Source: Molossus alvarezi (Eukaryota; Chordata; Mammalia; Chiroptera; Molossidae). Taken from it: 64,000 nt of DNA. The stretch is taken from contig CM073905.1 in assembly GCA_037176705.1 (NCBI GenBank), positions 28,614,986 through 28,678,985 of the forward strand, written 5' to 3'. A program made the position numbers and the translations under genes. This document shows, in pieces, positions 56,693-64,000 of this stretch; position 1 is the stretch's first letter; every line of letters starts with the position of its first letter. The notes under the pieces are model-generated. The model worked only from the letters and a program-made list of their open reading frames with translations, was not told the origin of the DNA and made no database searches.

Positions 56693-57480
56693 AGCAGCAT
56701 GTTGTTTTTATTGAAATTAGTCCCCTATGCTTGGACTCAGGGGAGGGAAATGGACTTGAAAGAAGATTCAACATGGTTTGGTTTGTTTTTCTCCTTCAGA
56801 CAGATCATTTCTGTTATACAACCCGGATGCTGAGTGACCAGCCAGGATAAAGGTGCATGTGACATTTAAGGACCAGGCATGTTTTTGTCACAGGCAGGAA
56901 GGTTCTATATATTAATTGCCTGGGGGCTCCATCAAAAATCAGAGTAGTCAGCCAACAGTGCAGTCTGTGAACAGGGTGGTTACATCTGTGGCACTTGGCA
57001 TTGTGCCTGGCCCTACACCAAGCAGACCTCCTGGTACTGCACAGTTGGAAACAAAATGGGTTCGGCAAAGGAAGCTCACGTTGCTGCATGGAAAGGTACA
57101 ACTTCAAGAAATTACCTAAAATAAGACCTTCTCAGCAGACTTAAGTATTAGCAGAGGGATGAGAGGTACTTGGGAGCTCAAAGATATAACGATTCACCCA
57201 CTGATGTGGAAGTATTTCAATATTTTAACAACTGAAAGGCAATACCAGAGCATGTCAGCTGATTTCCAGTCCAAAGGATTCCAAAGTATCAATAGAAGCA
57301 TACCCACCACAGCATGTCCAGGTAGCCTCTGCTTCCTTGGAAGTTGCCATTTCTGGGTTTTTAGATAAGACATGTAAGCAATGCCTTTGCCTGGTCATGT
57401 AAACATTATGGTTCTAGCTGACGGGGCCTTGCTGGGAGGCTCCTCACCTTACAGAGTTCTAAAATAATTTTCCTTTAGCA

Positions 57481-57541
57481 AGGGCGACATCACCGACCTG
57501 AAGGTGGATTCCAGGCAACTGCCCTATCTGGGGAACAATCA
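57481..57541 (+). other. exon-like segment of unknown identity
   Basis: A pyrimidine-rich acceptor (TTTTCCTTTAG) precedes about 61 nt ending CAATCAG|GTATGTGC, a good donor. One frame through it is open (AAG GGC GAC ATC ...), and a stop follows shortly after the donor. I do not recognise the peptide. It could be a non-coding exon, an exon of an unannotated transcript, or chance. Confidence 0.25.
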
Positions 57542-58526
57542 GGTATGTGCAGGTATGTGACTCACAGTGGGAGAGAGAAATTCAGAGAACTTATCAAGCA
57601 GATCTCTACTCTTCCAGTTCCGTTCCTGGACTATGTGTAACCCAGCAACGAGGATGTACAGCGGGGACCGGGATGGATGAGGAAGTTGAAGGTTTGGAGC
57701 TAAAATCTCTGAGACACTCAGCCTTTAACGGAGGAAAGCTTTTGGAAAAGATCTGGCAAATTCTCTGCCCTTTCAACTTCACTTTCTGTTCTCTTTTTAT
57801 CTGCTTTCAGCATTTCCAATTAATCTTGGATTGAGAGCCCAAGGCAAGAAGCCAATGGTGCCTGAGGAATGCTAAAGAGCAAACTGATCCACGGAAACAA
57901 ATGCCAGCGAGGGACCCCACAGCAAAGAGACAGACACTGTGAGCAACTCTCCTGTTACCATGAGGCTTGCGAGGCGTGTGCACAGGTCTCCGCATTGGCA
58001 CCATCTGCCGATTCCTCAGGAGGACAGAACAAACCAGCGAGGCATGAAGATTAGATTATGTAACGCTGGAGGATTGCTGTTTTCAAGAAGGAAACAAATG
58101 GAACGAATTGATTTGCTTGTCAGAGTCATGTCACTAAAGGCAACTCGTTCCCTCCTCTTCCAAGAGGACCTCATTAAAAAGAATGGTTTCCACGGATTCA
58201 GAATATGGGAGATCACAATAGACTCCATTCATAAGAGTGAGTCCAATTTCCAGAATTGCACTGATAAATCCTATTCTGGTCCCTTGGCCTGAAAAATAAC
58301 TATTTAACTACTACCTAAAAGGTACCAACATGGCAAGGAACATAACTGTCAGGTGTCAGCCATAAACAAGATTCAGAACCTGGGTGCTTTGCCTAAACTG
58401 AACTCTGTTGCTTCTGGGGGGAAACCACCTGATTCTGAGACCGCAGTGGGGTCATATTTACTATTCAGAGCTCTAAATAGGTGCTTTGATAGAGTGGGGA
58501 TGTATTCTTTAAAATACATGCATGAG

Positions 58527-58775
58527 GCCCTGGCCAGTTTGGCTCAGCAGTTAGAGCGTTGGCCTGCGGTCCAGAGAGACTCGGGTTTGGTTCCCGCTAA
58601 GGGCACATATCTCGGTTGCAGTTTGTCCCCGGCCCTGGTTGGTCGTGTGGGTGGCAGCCACTTGATGTGTCCCTTTCACATTGATGTTTCTCTCTCTTTC
58701 TCTCTCTCCCTCCCTCTCTCTAAAAAAAAAAAAAAAAAAAAAAGGAAACTGTCCTTGGGTGAGGATAAAAAAAAA
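58527..58775 (+). mobile_element. VES SINE with internal A run
   Basis: Full-length copy with a target-site duplication ACATGCATGAG at 58516-58526 and 58776-58786. About 22 A residues replace the usual CACTCTATCTGAACAAAA segment before GGAAACTGTCC, so the tail region was rearranged. Confidence 0.93.
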
Positions 58776-58968
58776 ACATGCATGAGGAAGAAGATTCATT
58801 GCATTTCTGGGATTCTTTTGCCAATTCTGGGCTTTTCTGAAAATGCCCAGCACAATACTTTTTATAGTATGCTCAGATAGATCTGAAGAGTGAACCAATG
58901 ATGACCCTGAACCTGCTGCCATAATACCATTCCTGAAGGTTTCATTGTCTCACTAAGAAACCAAGACT

Positions 58969-59227
58969 TTTTTTCTTTTTCTTTTTAAATCTTCACCCAA
59001 AGGTATTTTTCAATTTATCTTCAGATAGAGTGAGAGGGAAGATGAGGGAGAGGGAAAGGGAGAAACATCGATGTGAGAGAGACACATCTACTGGTTGCCT
59101 CCCGCACTACCCCGACCAGGGCCAGGGACCAAACCGCAACCAAGGTACGTGCCCTTGACCGGAATCGCACCCTCGACTCTTCAGTCCGCAGGCAGATGTT
59201 CTAACCGCTGAACCAAACCAGTCAGTG
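58969..59227 (-). mobile_element. VES SINE, intermediate age
   Basis: Reverse copy with diverged head. Flanks CTAAGAAACCAAGACT (58953-58968) and CTAAGATACCAAGATT (59228-59243) match at 14 of 16 positions. Confidence 0.92.
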
Positions 59228-60233
59228 CTAAGATACCAAGATTTAAGTGTCGAGTCTTCATTCAACACAGAAATGAAGCCTACTGTACCAGATATTTTCC
59301 ATTTGCCCCTCTAGATCCAGTTTCCATCCATCCTGCTCTTTACCCTGGGGAGCTAACCCATCCGGACTACTTCGACCTGCTCATTTGCCCTCTAGCTTCC
59401 ATTAGGGTATAGCCAAGAACTGAAGGGCAGAAGGAGAATGAGGCTGAAGTATTTATTCATTCCCCCAGTTCTCTCCCTGCCAGATTGCCTCAGGTTGGTT
59501 GTGTGCTTTGATATCAGGTCACTGCCCCTTCTCAAGGCAGCCCTCTCCACACACAACTCTCTTTCTAGGTTCTGTAATCTCTTTCCACCTTCAACTTTCA
59601 AATCTAGTAGTGAAGACCCTGGCTATTATCAGCCCCCTGGGTCCTGCACTATCCCTATGGTTTCCCTACATCCTACCCAAATCTTTATAAACAGATCCTT
59701 TATCAAACCTTCCTCTACTGATCCAACTTGAGTGTACCATCTGTTTCCTTATACAAATCCTGACTGATACACCTACCATGTGTCAGTCTGTTCCCAGCCC
59801 TGCACCACAGTTTTTTTTTTTTAAAGTAGCAAAATTAATAATACAATATGCTACTACTTTATAGTTATTCTTAATGTTCACCTTTTCCCAAGGCTATAAT
59901 AACAACTTAAAGATAAAACCTAATTCCTCTGTACAACATAATTGTGCGGTAGAGTTTGTATGAGCTAAATATAATTCAGAGAACAAGCTTTTCCATGCCA
60001 TCAAAATTCATGTTAACTATAAAGAGAGAACTGCAGAACTGATGCCCCTGGCTTGAGATTTCGCAGAAAATATATTCCAGTATTTAAATCTATCCAACAA
60101 ATATTCAAAAGCCTAGTCTGTGGCCAGAAAGAGGGTGATCTTACAGTGAGGGACAACACAGAAGTGGGCTCAGACTTTGTAAACCTTGGTTTTCTTTTTA
60201 TGCAATAAATATGCTCTTTAGAACTTGAGTACA

Positions 60234-60502
60234 GCCCTAGCCAGTTTAGTTCAGCGATTAGAGCATCAACCTGTGAACCAAAAGGTCGAGGGCTCGATTC
60301 CAGTCAAGGGTGCATGCCTGGGTTGCAGGTTTGATCCACGCCACAGCCAGGGTTGTGTGGGAGGTAACCAGTCAATGTGTCTCTCTTACACTGATGTTTC
60401 TTCTCTCTCTCTCCCTCCCTCCCTTCCACTCTGTCTAAAAATTGATGAAAAAATATCCTCAGGTGAGGATTAACCAAAACAAAAAACAAAAAACAAAAAC
60501 AA
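60234..60502 (+). mobile_element. VES SINE
   Basis: Full-length copy with a decayed A box (TAGTTCAGCGA) and an (AAAAAC)n tail. The target-site duplication AACTTGAGTACA lies at 60222-60233 and 60503-60514. Confidence 0.93.
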
Positions 60503-61541
60503 AACTTGAGTACAAACTGTATGTCTATAAATCAAATACATTGTATGATTGTGGGGAGTTTATTATTTGACTAATAATTCTGTAAAATAATCACTGTTTG
60601 ATCTTTTAACCAATCCAGAGTTTTCATCCATTCAGCGCACTTCAAGTGAAAATGATCTTCAGTCTGTAGGGAAGATTGGTCTCCTTCGGTGTTCCTGGAA
60701 TAGCAGAAATTATGGAATGGAATTTAGAGGAAAGATAAGGGAATTACTATTTATAGACCCCATATAGAAGCCCAGGCAATTTTGCATCTGTTAGCACATT
60801 TAATCCTGGAGGTAACTACATATTCCACCATTCCCTTATTTTCTACTTCTGAAAAAATAAAAAAATAAAAAAACAAAGAAATTAGTACAGCAGGTGTGGA
60901 ATTCAAATGCTTTTTTTTTTTTTTTTTTTTAAGGAGAAAGCAAGGCAAGATATTATTCAGTACAGGACTATAAAGATCACATTATTCCCCGGCTTCAATC
61001 GCTTCCCACTGCTCTTAGGCTCAAGTCCAAACTTCTTCACACGGCCACCGTTCCCTCCCGAGCTCTCTCCACCAGCCAGATTTCTTCCCACTTTGCACCC
61101 ACTGCTCCCAGATCTGTCTGCAGTGGCTTCCTCTCCCCTCTTCTCCAGATCAACTCCGATTCAGCCCATCAGTTTGCTCTGTTTCCACCTCCCAGGGAAT
61201 GTCTGTTTCTCCAGCTGGACCTGTGTCCCTCTATCCCGAGTGCCCAACACCTCTCTGAACAAATGAGGAAGGGCTGGTTGCCAGGAGGGCTGCCCTGCCT
61301 GACGGCGGCCCTTTTTACCGTTTCCTTGGTGGGGTTTCCTTGGGCTCCAGGGGCCCAGCAAAGCCTCCCTCGGAAACGGAACAAAGGAACCTGTTAGAGA
61401 TTCTAGGTTTCCACATTCTCTCCCCACCTCAGGCGTATACCCAGGCGCTCCACAATGCGGGCTGCATCCCCAAACATTCCCAAGGGTCACAAAGCGAGAA
61501 CGTTTCTCCAGCCTCGCACCTGCTGGCTGTGTGGCACCGGG

Positions 61542-61591
61542 CACGTGATTTGCAGCGGTTGCGCATGCGCAGAGGCTTATTTATCACGTGA
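61542..61591. promoter_or_regulatory. orphan promoter-like cluster: NRF1 site and two E-boxes
   Basis: CACGTG occurs at 61542-61547, a palindromic NRF1-type site TGCGCATGCGCA at 61560-61571 and TCACGTGA (USF/TFE3-type) at 61584-61591. They lie in locally CpG-enriched sequence with no gene assigned. Confidence 0.5.
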
Positions 61592-61784
61592 TCCCCACCC
61601 CCCACCCCCGCGCTCTGTAGCCTGGCTCTTGCAGCTGCGCATTTCAACCTGCGCTGCTTGCCGGCAGGAGGTGCTGCAGGGTCCGGAGAAGGATTCGGGA
61701 GGTCACAGGCCAGTTTGGGATATACTGAGCATTGTCTAGTGGAGGCACTGGAGTGAATTATCTCACAGAATACTCTCAATGGCT

Positions 61785-61938
61785 TAGTGTAGTAGGGACT
61801 GGTGTGTCCATTTTACAGATGGGGAAACTGGGGCTCCTGTGGATTTTAGGACTTGTCCAAAGGTGCAGGTAATGATAGTCCTGGGATTTGAACCCACGTT
61901 TCTCTGGCTCCCAAATGCCCAGGCTCTATTAGGACCAC
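61785..61938 (-). repeat. MIR
   Basis: ATTTTACAGATGGGGAAACT and CCTGGGATTTGAACCCACGT match reverse MIR. It lies 200 bp from the orphan promoter-like cluster. Confidence 0.78.
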
Positions 61939-62029
61939 GCTCATCTTTCAAAAGTTTGTTTCCCCAAAGTGTGGTTGCCCCAGTGAGGAAGTTCCCTCTC
62001 TCCTAGTAACTCCAAGCCAGCTGCCTGCC

Positions 62030-62125
62030 TGGGTTCATGTCCTGGCTGTTAGTCATGTCACCACTGAGCCTCAGTTTCATCATCTATTAAATGACCGTAC
62101 TACCTGCTGCCCATTTCTTATGAAA
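62030..62125 (+). repeat. MIR fragment
   Basis: CTGAGCCTCAGTTTCATCAT and CTATTAAATGACC match the MIR core. Confidence 0.6.
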
Positions 62126-62144
62126 ATTAACTCTTCTAACAAAA

Positions 62145-62445
62145 ATGTACTGCTGCCTACCAGATGCCTGGTACTGTGCTAGGTAGGCTAGGGTATGCCA
62201 AACAGAAGAGATCATGCAATTCAATGAGATCGTGTGTGAACATGCTAATAAACTCCAAAGCCCATTAATAATCTATGTAATACGTTAGATGATGGCAGGT
62301 GTCATGGAGAAAAATTAAGTGGGGAAAGGGAATCAGGAGTATATTGTATGGGTGTCATTTTAAGTACAATGGTCAGGGAAGGCTTCATTGAGAAGTTGGC
62401 ATTTGAGCAAAGACCTAAAGGAGGTGAGAGAGGAAGACACACCAG
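62145..62445 (+). repeat. ancient interspersed repeat, same type
   Basis: AGATGCCTGGTACTGTGCTA, GGTCAGGGAAGGCTTCATTG and GGCATTTGAGCAAAGACCTA follow the same module order. Confidence 0.6.
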
Positions 62446-63039
62446 GGATTGCTATAAAACCTGGACAAGTTTGGACCTATTTCCCATTAAGAACAGATGC
62501 GATCTAAAAATGGACCTGGCATCCCCATTAAAGCCTGCAGTTCTCCTGTGGGATTCCCTCATTGAAAGGTGGGCAGCTCTGCTGTGGGTTTCTCACAGCT
62601 GGCTCCTGTGGAGTGAAAACAGACTGTTACAGGTATGAATGAGGATTCACAGCCGGCAAGCTCTCCTTTGCATCTCCAGAGCAGTGGGTGTTTCCATCAA
62701 TTAGAGGAGGGTCCATTGCAAACAAAAGGAAGCAGGATACAGAATTAGGACCAGGGCTAACATTTGGCTGAATGTCCCATGTCAGCCAGGTTCCCAAATA
62801 CATGTAGAGGCTCATTCACACAAATGCATCTGCTCAAAGCCCCTCTCACACAGATACAAGAGTGGTGGCACATAGCGGCTCATGGGCTTGAACACTGCAC
62901 AGAGAAGTCTAGTCTGGGAGAAAAATATTAAGCCAGGCCTTGCCAGCTCTCCTTTTAGCAAATGTCATGGGGAAAATCTTAGCAGCTAGGATGAAGGGAG
63001 ACAGCCCTAGGACTGTCCAAACTAGGAGGGCACTGAGTC

Positions 63040-63110
63040 CAATAGACTAAGGTCCAGAGAGGTGAGGTTAGCTGTCCAAGGTCACATAGTAAATCCATGA
63101 AAACCCCAGT
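63040..63110 (-). repeat. MIR fragment
   Basis: GGTCCAGAGAGGTGAGGTTA and CCAAGGTCACATAGTAAATC match reverse MIR. Confidence 0.55.
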
Positions 63111-63238
63111 AAACTCTTACAGCCAACAAATATTTATGTGCCAGGCACTGTTTTAGGTACTAGGAATACAGCACAAATCAAAACAGACAAAAAGTTCTGT
63201 TCTCCCAGAGTTGACATTCTAATAGAAGTAGACATATG

Positions 63239-63482
63239 CCCTGACCAGTTTAGCACAGCAGTTAGAGCATTGGCCTGAGGACCAAAGGGTCTTGAGTTCG
63301 ATTCCCAGTCAAGGGCACATACTTAGGTTGCAGGTTTGATACCTGGCCCTGGTCCGGGGCGTGCAGAAAGCAACTGATCAATGTGTCTCTGTCACATTGA
63401 TGTTTCTCTCTCCCTCCCTCCCACTCTATCTAAAATCAATGGGAAAATATCCTTGAGTGAGGATTAACAAACAAAAAAAAAA
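63239..63482 (+). mobile_element. VES SINE
   Basis: Head GCCCTGACCAGTTTAGCACAG and tail AAAATATCCTTGAGTGAGGA. The target-site duplication is unclear. Confidence 0.9.
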
Positions 63483-63496
63483 GTGTATATATAGTT

Positions 63497-63652
63497 GCCC
63501 TGGCCAGTGTGGCCCAGTTGATTGGAGTGTAATTCTGCACACAAAAAGGTTGCAGGTTTGATCCCTGGTCAGGACACGTGTGGGAGGCAACTTATCGATG
63601 TTTCTCTTTCTCTCCCCCCCCCTTCTCTAAAAATCAATAAAAAGTTTTTTTA
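63497..63652 (+). mobile_element. VES SINE, short older copy
   Basis: Head GCCCTGGCCAGTGTGGCCCAG, with the middle part reduced (GGACACGTGTGGGAGGCAAC), then a C run and an AAAATCAATAAAAA tail. It lies between another SINE and a Tigger element. Confidence 0.85.
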
Positions 63653-63669
63653 AAAATGGACAGACATTA

Positions 63670-64000
63670 CAGCAGCCTCCCTTTATTCACGGTTTGCTTT
63701 CCACGGTTTCAACTGAGGTCTGCAAATACTGAATGGATAATTCCAGAAACTATAAATTTTAAATTGCACACTGTTCTGAGTAGTGCGATAAAATCTCACA
63801 CTGTCCCACTCGAAACCAATCAGGATGTGAATTGTCCCTCTGGCCGGTGTGTCCATGCTGTAGATGTTTCCCACCCATTAGTCACTTAGTAGCCATCTCA
63901 GTTATCAGAATGTTGTGGTACCACAAATCTTGTGTTCAAGTCACCCTTATTTTACTTAATAATGGCCCCAAAGCGCAAGAGTAGTGATGCTGGCAATTCA
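63670..64000 (+). mobile_element. TcMar-Tigger DNA transposon, 5' part, cut by window end
   Basis: The element begins at a TA dinucleotide (63668-63669) with CAGCAGCCTCCCTTTATTCA, the terminal repeat type of a Tigger-group element (possibly Tigger7, from memory). The untranslated leader follows, and at 63962 an ATG opens the transposase frame MAPKRKSSDAGNS, which runs off the window. This is an old, probably inactive fossil. Confidence 0.85.

Larger units (their letters stand above)
54561..58515. other. intergenic stretch upstream of CABP1
   Basis: It holds one SINE (55124-55376), an L2 end and the orphan exon-like segment at 57481-57541. The remainder shows no recognised gene or repeat. Confidence 0.5.

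Noticed and set aside
1..64000. CRISPR array, prophage or other prokaryotic system
   Set aside because: The genes have introns, and the repeats are SINEs with target-site duplications and irregular spacing. Nothing prokaryotic was seen.

Overview
This is a piece of a mammalian nuclear genome, almost certainly from a bat of the suborder Yangochiroptera. The window holds about 26 copies of the bat-specific, tRNA-derived VES SINE. These have tRNA-like heads with Pol III A and B boxes, a (CT)n stretch and A-rich tails, and many have clear target-site duplications. It also holds old mammalian repeats (MIR, L2, L1M 3' ends, MER5A, a Tigger transposon). I cannot name the bat family.

Two protein-coding genes are present, both on the minus strand, and both could be assembled exon by exon with intact splice sites. 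MLEC (malectin, an ER lectin) has five coding exons between 15450 and 6542 encoding 288 aa, followed by a 3'UTR of about 5.3 kb that probably ends near 1235. CABP1 (caldendrin / CaBP1, a neuronal EF-hand Ca2+ sensor) lies upstream of it. Its caldendrin-specific first exon ends at 50388, an alternative first exon for the myristoylated short forms starts at 41482, a cassette exon lies at 36655-36834, and five shared exons run from 33310 to 28445. The deduced products are 367 aa (caldendrin), 227 aa (CaBP1-long) and 167 aa (CaBP1-short). The order CABP1-MLEC in one orientation agrees with the order I recall from human 12q24.31, here shown inverted.

Layout: 1-1234, sequence downstream of MLEC with old MIR pieces. 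1235-15.6 kb, MLEC with a CpG-island promoter that extends, with a second motif cluster, to about 16.4 kb. 16.4-28.0 kb, repeat-rich intergenic DNA. 28.0-51.1 kb, CABP1 with a CpG island at about 50.2-51.25 kb. 51.3-64.0 kb, intergenic DNA upstream of CABP1, mostly old repeats and SINEs, with one unexplained promoter-like motif cluster at 61.54-61.59 kb and one orphan exon-like segment at 57.48-57.54 kb. The window ends inside a Tigger DNA transposon, just after the start codon of its transposase.

I found no bacterial-type system, CRISPR array, viral gene or rRNA. The points most worth a second look are a VES SINE inserted exactly at the CABP1 polyadenylation site, the orphan promoter-like cluster at 61.5 kb, a CTCF-type motif between the alternative CABP1 promoters, a 37-bp micro-insertion of an L1 tail, a nested stack of retroelements at 43.55-44.47 kb and a 105-bp head-only VES element.
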